In this document: positions 58,541 to 64,000 of the stretch, one piece after another
Layout: each line of letters starts with the position of its first letter
How positions within the stretch are numbered: position 1 is the first letter of the stretch
Assembly: GCA_023449855.1 (NCBI GenBank)
Contig: JAEXHR010000397.1
Span: 45,114 to 109,113 of the forward strand
DNA from: Pseudomonadota bacterium
GTDB taxonomy: Bacteria > Pseudomonadota > Alphaproteobacteria > Rhizobiales > Xanthobacteraceae
Length of the DNA: 64,000 nucleotides
Reading direction: 5' to 3'
Notes under the pieces: model-generated
The model's database searches: none
Told to the model about the DNA's origin: nothing
The model's input: the letters and a program-made list of their open reading frames with translations, nothing else
Made by a program: the position numbers and the translations under genes

Positions 58541-58650
58541 CGTAGGATGGGTTGAGCGAAGGCGCTTTGGCGCCGGAGCGATAACCCATCGGCGGAGCCA
58601 GCCGCGACCGACAGACCGGATGGGTTTCGCTCCGCTCAACCCATCCTACG
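58541..58650. repeat. REP-like palindrome F (cgtaggatggg family)
   Basis: CGTAGGATGGGTTGAGCG at one end and CGCTCAACCCATCCTACG at the other, with an internal GGCGC hairpin. Second copy of the family seen at 58281. Confidence 0.88.
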
Positions 58651-58748
58651 CGCGCTTTCCGGCGTCGCGATCGGATGGTTGACTGCGGATCGGGAATAGC
58701 CAACGGCAACGAGTAGCGCTACCTTAAGTAGATTGTTTGGGGGCGGGC

Positions 58749-59096
58749 ATGAAAGAGACAAGCGTAGAAGATGATCATCGCATAACCAAGAAGGCAGCAT
58801 TCTGGTTTGCAGTGGTTGCGGTGATAGGAGCTGCTGCGATCTATAGCTGGACCATATTCGTCATCATTAGCCAGTTCGCTGCATGGCAAATGATCCTTGA
58901 GAAACACTTCGCCGCAATCGTTGGGTTGCCAGGCGCTGCAGCAGCAGCATTTGTGCTTGTCGTCTTTCTTCGGCAGACCGAAGGACCGATTGAATTCGAA
59001 GGTGCCGGCTTCAAGCTCAAGGGGGCGGCTGGACAGATACTGATGTGGGTCGTCTGCTTTTTGTCAATCTCTGGCGCGATAAAGCTTGTCTGGTGA
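58749..59096 (+). CDS. Small membrane protein, function unknown
   Basis: Protein of 115 residues; ATG 58749 follows GGGGGCGGG. It has three hydrophobic segments (about 17-42, 55-74 and 94-111) and a QTEGPIEFEGAGFKLKGAAG loop between the second and third. I do not recognise a named family. It stands alone between REP-like elements and the convergent PRC-barrel gene. Codon use is less GC-rich than in its neighbours, which may point to transfer. Confidence 0.7.
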   Translation: MKETSVEDDHRITKKAAFWFAVVAVIGAAAIYSWTIFVIISQFAAWQMILEKHFAAIVGLPGAAAAAFVLVVFLRQTEGPIEFEGAGFKLKGAAGQILMWVVCFLSISGAIKLVW

Positions 59097-59256
59097 ACAA
59101 CGAAGTCCGGCTCTATCCGAGGTAACGGACCTTCACCAGAAACCTCAGACAAGTTGATAGGGACATCAGCGGCAGCGCTCGCGGGCGCCAAGTCCTTCGT
59201 CGCCTCCGCAACACGACAAGGCCCCGGCGAACCGTGGCCCATCGCATCGAACACGA

Positions 59257-59613
59257 TCAAACGAACGGCGTTCCGTAATAGTCGTCCACCTTGCGGGCAC
59301 GGCCGGTGTCCTGCCAGTCCCAGTCGGCTTCATTGCGGTACTTCGGCGCGCCCTGTAGCTGGTCCTTGGTCACGTTGGTCAGGTAGCCGCCGAGTTCGGT
59401 GTCGTATTTCAGTGACTGCCAGGGCAGCGGATAGTGGTCGTCGCCGATGCCGAGAAAGCCGCCGAAGCCGAGCACGGCATAGGATGCCTTGCCGCTGACC
59501 TTTTCGAGCATCACGCGCTCGATCGAGCCAATCTTTTCGCGGTCCACGCCGTAGACAGCTGTGCCTTCCACCTTGTCGGAGCCGATGAGATTGCCGGTTT
59601 CACGTTCAGCCAT
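59257..59613 (-). CDS. PRC-barrel domain protein
   Basis: Protein of 118 residues. The PRC-barrel fold covers about residues 8-85 (LIGSDKVEGTAVYGVDREKI, VLGFGGFLGIGDDHYPLPW). Such stand-alone PRC-barrel proteins are common in rhizobia and are often stress-induced; the molecular role is unknown. AGGGAGG precedes the ATG at 59613. Confidence 0.9.
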   Translation of the reverse strand: MAERETGNLIGSDKVEGTAVYGVDREKIGSIERVMLEKVSGKASYAVLGFGGFLGIGDDHYPLPWQSLKYDTELGGYLTNVTKDQLQGAPKYRNEADWDWQDTGRARKVDDYYGTPFV

Positions 59614-59746
59614 GATGTCCTCCCTTGGCTTGTGTGGCTGTTCAACAGGGAGGAGTTGGCATCGTTCCTGGCCATCTTGTCGCGACGGCGGATATCTGTC
59701 GGAACGGCGGCGTCGCCACGGCGTTCACTCACGAAGGTAGAAGGCG

Positions 59747-59863
59747 GTGAAATTCGGCGGTGAAGACGAGGCCAAGGAAAACGAGTTGCTTGCAGCAATC
59801 GTCGCCGTGTTGCTTGCCGGCGCGATCACGTTCGTGATCTGGGCCATCTTCGGACCGGCCTGA
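59747..59863 (+). CDS. 38-residue single-span membrane protein
   Basis: GTG 59747 follows AAGGTAGAAGG. The product has a charged start (KFGGEDEAKENE), one membrane helix (LLAAIVAVLLAGAITFVIW) and ends IFGPA. The clear split into a polar head and hydrophobic helix, plus the ribosome site, argue for a real small protein. Function unknown. Confidence 0.55.
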   Translation: MKFGGEDEAKENELLAAIVAVLLAGAITFVIWAIFGPA

Positions 59864-59922
59864 ATGATTTGAACGAAGAGGGCCGCACGACATGTGCGGC
59901 CCTTGCAACGTTACTTGCAGCG

Positions 59923-60204
59923 TTACTTGTTCATGCCGCCTTTGGTCATCTGGCCATCGCCATTCTTGTTGGCCCCGCCCATATTCTTGCCGTTCGACAT
60001 GCCGCTGGTGCCCATGCCGTCCTTGCTCATCGTACCCTTGGGCTGGTTGGCGGGCGCCATGCCGGCGCCGGGCGTCTTGCTCGGATCGGCGCTCTCGCCG
60101 GTCATGGCAGCTCCGCCTTTGCCTTGGCTGGACTGCGCGGCTGCGAAGGTTGACGACAGCATGAGGGCGCAGGCCGAGCCGATCAAAATCTTCTTCATGT
60201 TCAT
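59923..60204 (-). CDS. Small secreted Met/Gly/Lys-rich protein
   Basis: Protein of 93 residues. The start at 60204 (MNMKKILIGSACALM) has GGAG seven bases upstream; the second ATG at 60198 is an alternative. Residues 1-25 are a Sec signal ending TFAAAQ. The mature part is low-complexity and rich in Gly, Met, Lys, Ser and Asn, with repeated GM and K-G-M/MG pairs (SKDGMGTSGMSNGKNMGGAN). It would be disordered in the periplasm; Met-rich sequences can bind copper, but this is speculation. Similar short proteins occur in Bradyrhizobium relatives. Confidence 0.72.
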   Translation of the reverse strand: MNMKKILIGSACALMLSSTFAAAQSSQGKGGAAMTGESADPSKTPGAGMAPANQPKGTMSKDGMGTSGMSNGKNMGGANKNGDGQMTKGGMNK

Positions 60205-60592
60205 GGGAGCACTCCGTCGGTTGAGGATCACAGCGACAATCCCGCGCAGATGGCGACGTTCCTGAACTTAAGTGCCCGCGCGTGATTATCTTTTGCGCAA
60301 ACATTGTGACGGGACACGAATGGCTTCGTTGCCGTCGCCAAGCAGAAGGTTGTAGGTGCCGAGGTGTGGCGGACTATTCTGAGATGGATCGGGCCAGTGC
60401 CGCCTGTACGCGCCGAGGAGGGCGATGGCGTGGTGCTTGGGATCGTCGTGCTTTCCCTCCTCACCATGAGCCTGCCATATCTGTTCGGCATTCATCTCGC
60501 CCGCTAGCGGCGCGCGAAAATCGAAACCATGTGCGTGAACCTCCCGATGCCCATCTCGACAAACCGCAGATGCAGATCGCGGAGACCTCGGC
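60205..60592. other. Intergenic region with a possible gene remnant
   Basis: Open frame 60312-60507 (+) has no good start codon but reads like a protein: VAVAKQKVVGAEVWRTILRW, then a hydrophobic stretch VVLGIVVLSLLTMSLPYLFG ending before TAG. A TGA at 60309-60311 ends the frame upstream. It may be a short membrane protein from GTG 60364 or the broken end of a longer gene. Nothing else is seen. Confidence 0.35.
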
Positions 60593-61006
60593 ATGACGCG
60601 CAATCGGATATTCCTTCTCGTCGGGCCGGTTCTGAGCTGGCTCTATGGCGTCGCCTGTCTTGCCATCGTGAACTATCCCGGCCCCGTCTTCGAGGACGCA
60701 CGTTATTGGCCGTCCTCCTTCATGGTCGGCTTCGTTTTCGCGCTGCTTCCGCTGTGGGCCACGGCGGTCATCGACCGCAAACTGTCGCACATCCGCTGGC
60801 GTGCGCTCGTCTGTTTTGGCGCGGGCTTCGTCATGGCTGCCGGACTGCTTTACCTGCTCACGGCCGAGAGCGGAGGCAAGGAGCTCATGCAGCGCTATTC
60901 CGAGGTGTGGTGGTATGTCGGGCCGGTCTGGGGACTGCCGGCCGCCATCTGTTCGTGGCTGGCAGGCATGGATCAGCCGGACGGGCAGGCGGCCGGCGCG
61001 CATTGA
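60593..61006 (+). CDS. Four-span membrane protein, function unknown
   Basis: Protein of 137 residues with four hydrophobic segments (about 5-26, 41-60, 70-90 and 106-124). No motif was recognised. It precedes a second small membrane protein by 50 bp on the same strand, so the two may be co-transcribed. Confidence 0.7.
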   Translation: MTRNRIFLLVGPVLSWLYGVACLAIVNYPGPVFEDARYWPSSFMVGFVFALLPLWATAVIDRKLSHIRWRALVCFGAGFVMAAGLLYLLTAESGGKELMQRYSEVWWYVGPVWGLPAAICSWLAGMDQPDGQAAGAH

Positions 61007-61056
61007 ACCTCTGCATGCCGAACGCGACCAATAGCTTTGCGCGAGAGGTCATTGCC

Positions 61057-61452
61057 ATGAAGATGATTGCACTGCTCGCCGTGTTGGCGATGGTTCTGCT
61101 CGGGATCTTCGGTCCCAAAGCCAGCGTCGGCGGCCCGATGGCCATGATGATGGTTTGCCTTCTCGTGATGCTGGCCGTCGGCATCCATGAGGCGAAGTCG
61201 CACGGGCGCGGCCCGCTGGGATGGCTCGCGAATATTCTTGGCGCCGTTGTCGGCGGGTTCATCGCGGTCACCATCTTCAATCTCGGCGTGCTGGAGTCGC
61301 TGCTGTCGAGTTTCAATTTCGAAGGATCGCTGGCCGCCACGGATCATCCGCTGAAATATCTCCTGCTGGCCTCGATGGCCCTCGTTGCTGTGCTCGGCGC
61401 ATGGGCGCCGCTGCTGCTGATCAACCGCTCGCGGCGCGCTATCGCGCAGTAG
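61057..61452 (+). CDS. Small membrane protein, function unknown
   Basis: Protein of 131 residues starting MKMIALLAVLAMVLLGIFGP, with GAGAGG before ATG 61057. Four hydrophobic segments (about 3-20, 28-43, 58-80 and 105-124) alternate with short polar loops. The same frame is open much further upstream, but that part overlaps the preceding gene and is not coding. No family recognised. Confidence 0.68.
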   Translation: MKMIALLAVLAMVLLGIFGPKASVGGPMAMMMVCLLVMLAVGIHEAKSHGRGPLGWLANILGAVVGGFIAVTIFNLGVLESLLSSFNFEGSLAATDHPLKYLLLASMALVAVLGAWAPLLLINRSRRAIAQ

Positions 61453-62157
61453 CGGCTGACGGGATCGCCGGGCGCCGCGACATGTCCGGCGACAAGTCCG
61501 CTCGATCGGCAAGATCCCCGACCCGCAGGGTGGCGGGAGCGCAACCAGCCGGCTGAGCCTGCCGTGACGACGGCGGAATTGTGCTGCGCTCAATCCGTCA
61601 GCGCTGCCAAAGCCATTCGTGGGCCTGATTGACCTGAAGCAAGTCACTCGCAAGCGTCGTGGGGTACAAGTTCGTCGTCGGCCTGAACCTTGGAACGTCA
61701 CGCGGCGCTGCCAGGGTCTTCACAGATGGAGGGATCGATGCCCAGACAGTTCGGCTTGAAGCCAACATCGGTTGCCGCGCGGTCGGCGCCGCCGCCATCG
61801 CCCAAGGAGATGCCGCCCGGCCTTGTCGCATCGGAACCTGCATCGACGAGCGCTTCTGCAGATTGCTCCGCGGCGCCGGATCGCTCTTCCCCAAATCGGG
61901 ATTTACCAGCTTCGCCCACGAGCTGGAGGGGCACCCGCGGTCGACAGTCCATCTCACTCGACTGAGGATCGCGTCTTTTCCCGGCTGTCCCGTCCTCTAC
62001 ACGACAACATCTTGCGCAGTGTCAGGCGCTGCCTTGGAAATCTGAAGCGCCGGTCCTGTGAGCCGCGTCGATTGGCGAAATCTTAAGGGCTTTGCCTCAG
62101 GTTCCCGCGCATGGACCCGGCGGTTCCGGTGTCCATTTTCAGTACCAGGAGGGGATA
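61453..62157. other. 700-nt region without a secure gene
   Basis: Several frames are open on both strands, as expected at this GC content, but none combines a ribosome site with typical codon use. The best candidate is 61738-61965 (+, 75 residues, MPRQFGLKPTSVAARS..., GGAGG before the ATG), which is rich in Pro, Ser and Ala and unlike any protein I know. The promoter of the Flp pilin gene should lie in the last 100 nt. Confidence 0.4.
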
Positions 62158-62322
62158 TTGTCGCTTTTGTTTAGCCGATTTCTGAAGGACGAGCGCGGCG
62201 CCACGGCCATCGAATACGGCCTGATCGCCGCCGGCATCGCGTTGGCCATCATCGCCGTCGTGAACGGTCTCGGCAGCACGCTCAACACCAAGTTCACGAC
62301 GCTCAACACGTCGCTGAAGTAA
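62158..62322 (+). CDS. Flp/Fap-type pilin
   Basis: Class IVb pilin of 54 residues. TTG 62158 follows AGGAGGGG at five bases; no ATG fits. The sequence RFLKDERGATAIEYGLIAAG contains the Flp signature: the prepilin cleavage site after G and E5 of the mature pilin, in ATAIEYGLIA. One hydrophobic helix follows (about 20-38). The tad/cpa secretion genes are not in the window, so the pilin would use a distant Tad system. A strong terminator follows. Confidence 0.88.
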   Translation: MSLLFSRFLKDERGATAIEYGLIAAGIALAIIAVVNGLGSTLNTKFTTLNTSLK

Positions 62323-62417
62323 ACAATCCCGTGGCTGGGGGATGCGGCGCTCTCCCATATGGAGCCGCCGCATGGGGTTTGGTTTGTGCCGAGCGGGCGA
62401 TCCCGCGACAGGCAGGA

Positions 62418-62450
62418 AAGGCGCCTTCTCAGGGCGCCTTTTTTGTTTGG
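62418..62450. terminator. Rho-independent terminator after the flp gene, shared with the convergent gene
   Basis: AAGGCGCC, 7-nt loop, GGCGCCTT followed by TTTTGTTT. It lies 96 nt after the pilin stop. The last codons and stop of the leftward gene (ending 62429) fall inside it. Confidence 0.88.
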
Positions 62451-63127
62451 GCATCCTGCGCGCTGTCCAAGCGTTTCGCGATGATGCTCAAGCAGAGTTT
62501 GGGGGCAGCGATACATCTGGATAGGGTCGTATCGTGGGGAAGTGCGTTCAGGTGGTAGACGAAAATCCCGCACTGGCCAACGCCCAGAAGCAGCCAAAGT
62601 GTCATGAGCGCGATCGGGAATGCAATCGCATTGTAATCGCCGGTATCGTGCCTCTCCTTGTCGCCAAAAGGTCTCGGAAATCCGAAATCCTTCATCGTTG
62701 GAGCGTAACGATTGTACGCTTCCTTGATCTCCAACATCTGCGCCTGGGCAGCCAGCACGCCTTCCTTCGACATGTAGCAGAAGAAGATCGCGAGGACTGA
62801 AAGGAGAATGATTGCAGCTTGGCCCACCAGATGAATCGATGGCCGCGCTTGATAGTACTCTTTGGTGTAGTTCGCGATGAAAGTTTCAGCAGTTAACATG
62901 CCAGCGCTCAAAAATACGGCCCACAAGATGCGAAAATTCAGGAGTGAGTTTTCACGCTCAATGTTTTTGGAAACGGTTTCGTAAATTCGGTAAAGCCGCA
63001 GGGACTGTTCACCGTCCGTTACGTCGCTATTGATTGGTAAAGTCTTTATTTGAAGTTCTTCGTCTCGTTGTTCGGGGCGAAATCGGAATAGGCGCTTGAA
63101 GGGCGTCCTCAAAGGCAAACTCGTCAT
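62429..63127 (-). CDS. Membrane protein, function unknown
   Basis: Protein of 232 residues. A charged N-terminus (1-60) is followed by hydrophobic segments at about 66-86, 101-119 and 170-192, with a helical, charged loop between them (EGVLAAQAQMLEIKEAYNRY). The general plan (helix pair, cytoplasmic helices, third span) recalls SLATT-type proteins, but the match is weak. GC content is lower than in neighbouring genes, and REP-like elements and small orphan genes surround it, so it may be acquired. Confidence 0.72.
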   Translation of the reverse strand: MTSLPLRTPFKRLFRFRPEQRDEELQIKTLPINSDVTDGEQSLRLYRIYETVSKNIERENSLLNFRILWAVFLSAGMLTAETFIANYTKEYYQARPSIHLVGQAAIILLSVLAIFFCYMSKEGVLAAQAQMLEIKEAYNRYAPTMKDFGFPRPFGDKERHDTGDYNAIAFPIALMTLWLLLGVGQCGIFVYHLNALPHDTTLSRCIAAPKLCLSIIAKRLDSAQDAQTKKAP

Positions 63128-63411
63128 GCAGTGGTTCCAAGAGGATATGGGATCACATCTGTGCGAAATGCGCGGGGCTCAAATACAATCTAAGGTAGAT
63201 TTGCGTCAAGGCACCTGATTAGCCGAAGTGCCGCATGCCGGACCGGAAAGGACGAGGGCGATAGATGGCGGCACGCTCTGTTCGTCGTCGTCCACGAGTT
63301 TGACTGCACATGCACTTTGCGAACTTCGCTCGCCTATTTGAGAACTGGACTACTCATCACGGAACCAAGTTCCCCCACGTGACTTATCTCCACATCTTTG
63401 GAGATCGAGTC

Positions 63412-63633
63412 ATGCTGGTCGAACGCGGTCTGAAGGTGATGAATGTCGAGGTGGTGGGCGATGCCTATGCCATTGCCTCGAATTTCCTGCGGCGCTCGGG
63501 CGTCATTCCGGACAGTTACGTCACCAATGACCGGCTGCTCGAGATCATCGTGCAGATGTTTCATCGCGGCGAGGGCAACAAGCTCCGTCTTGCCAATCGG
63601 GCGATCGCCCAATTCCAGGCCGCGCCGAACTAG
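63412..63633 (+). CDS. Small protein, function unknown
   Basis: Protein of 73 residues from ATG 63412, which has GGAG eight bases upstream. A frame from 63310 would add 34 residues without a ribosome site. Sequence LVERGLKVMNVEVVGDAYAI and a basic C-terminus (GEGNKLRLANRAIAQFQAAP). No signal or membrane segment; family not recognised. Confidence 0.6.
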   Translation: MLVERGLKVMNVEVVGDAYAIASNFLRRSGVIPDSYVTNDRLLEIIVQMFHRGEGNKLRLANRAIAQFQAAPN

Positions 63634-63678
63634 GCGCGGCCGATGTCCATCGAAGAGCTGTCTAAGGGGAAAGACGAC

Positions 63679-63900
63679 ATGAAAATCGCCATCGATCGCA
63701 TCATGCAGACCTATAATCTCATGGCCAATCGTGCTGAAGACGTGAGCGAGGAAGCACGCATCAAGGTCACCGAATATGTGCAGTCGCTGTTCGACGGCGG
63801 CGAGACCGACATGCAGCGGCTCACCGTCTGCGGCCTGACATATCTGCGCGAGCGCGACGGCAGCAACGATCCGGTCAAGGCGGGTTATACCGGCCTGTAA
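63679..63900 (+). CDS. Small conserved-looking protein, function unknown
   Basis: Protein of 73 residues from ATG 63679 with AAGGGGAAAG upstream; a frame from 63643 lacks a ribosome site. Helical and charged (KIAIDRIMQTYNLMANRAED, then EEARIKVTEYVQSLFDGGET). It lies 45 bp after the previous small gene and is followed by a terminator, so the two probably form a transcript. Confidence 0.7.
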   Translation: MKIAIDRIMQTYNLMANRAEDVSEEARIKVTEYVQSLFDGGETDMQRLTVCGLTYLRERDGSNDPVKAGYTGL

Positions 63901-63920
63901 GCGTTGCGTTGAGTGTTGGG

Positions 63921-63957
63921 AGCCGGTTGTGCGGGTGGTCCGCACGGCCGGTTTTTT
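63921..63957 (+). terminator. Rho-independent terminator
   Basis: Hairpin with GTGCGG/CCGCAC core and outer CCGG pairs (some G-U), followed by TTTTTT. It lies 20 nt after the stop of the last small gene. Confidence 0.8.
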
Positions 63958-63962
63958 GTCGA

Positions 63963-64000
63963 CCGTAGGGCGGATGAGCGAAGCGTAATCCGCCGCGGAG
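63963..64000. repeat. REP-like element, cut by the window end
   Basis: CGTAGGGCGGATGAGCGAAG followed by CGTAATCCGCC. It has the same build as the elements at 52061-55692 (palindrome with GAGCGAAGCG core). The right arm lies outside the window. Confidence 0.7.

Noticed and set aside
60529..61056. Long open frame leading into the 131-residue membrane protein
   Set aside because: It overlaps the 60593-61006 gene in another frame and has Arg-rich shadow composition. The good start is ATG 61057.

Overview
The window looks like the chromosome of an alphaproteobacterium of the Bradyrhizobium/Rhodopseudomonas/Afipia group (Nitrobacteraceae). The signs are high GC, an LdtR-type MarR regulator, a Mg-type HemB, many short REP-like palindromes, and box (aerobic benzoyl-CoA) genes of the Bradyrhizobium type. 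I assign this from gene content and did not run a search. No rRNA, tRNA, CRISPR array or insertion sequence was recognised.

Layout. (1) 1-10.5 kb: a type I secretion adaptor (cut by the window edge) and ABC exporter, divergent from a 2215-residue RTX protein that joins a Calx-beta-like segment, an endonuclease/exonuclease/phosphatase domain and a 5'-nucleotidase-like unit. This is a likely extracellular DNA-to-phosphate enzyme with its own exporter. (2) 10.7-14.6 kb: an AtuA-family protein in two polypeptides plus a Bug-type binding protein, divergent from a LysR regulator with a perfect palindrome next to its start. (3) 14.8-30.1 kb: a periplasmic STN/TonB-like protein, a FecI-like ECF sigma factor, a FecR-like anti-sigma factor and a 4248-residue haemagglutinin-type TpsA protein. 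This order resembles the PUMA3 (VreA-VreI-VreR) system of Pseudomonas aeruginosa. The anti-sigma and TpsA genes share an exact two-block promoter motif (TGTCAC, 17 nt, CGTCTGACTC), so the sigma factor probably drives both. (4) 30.2-35.1 kb: LysR, a Bug binding protein, an ABC binding protein, catB and catC. (5) 35.2-50.3 kb: an aryl-CoA ligase of feruloyl-CoA synthase type, a complete Liv-type ABC importer, a small DUF4863-like protein, BoxR, benzoate-CoA ligase, an alpha/beta hydrolase and boxC-boxB-boxA. TGCA-N6-TGCA sites in front of the aryl-CoA ligase and of boxC, with weaker ones at boxR/bclA, suggest one BoxR regulon.

(6) 50.6-64 kb: housekeeping genes and small hypothetical genes. They are mntH with a Mur-like operator, bpt, an RDD protein, hemB, a DUF6163-like protein, an acyl-CoA synthetase, ldtR, a PRC-barrel protein, several small membrane proteins and a Flp pilin. 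REP-like palindromes are inserted between many of them and in two cases supply the stop codon.

How the parts work together: benzoate or a related aromatic acid would enter through the Liv transporter, be activated to a CoA thioester, be epoxidised by BoxAB and be cleaved by BoxC to 3,4-dehydroadipyl-CoA semialdehyde and formate. BoxD is not in the window. catBC belong to the separate catechol branch, whose other genes are also missing. Regions 1 and 3 are both surface or secretion systems. The idea that both respond to phosphate limitation is inference from the RTX enzyme's domains and from PUMA3.
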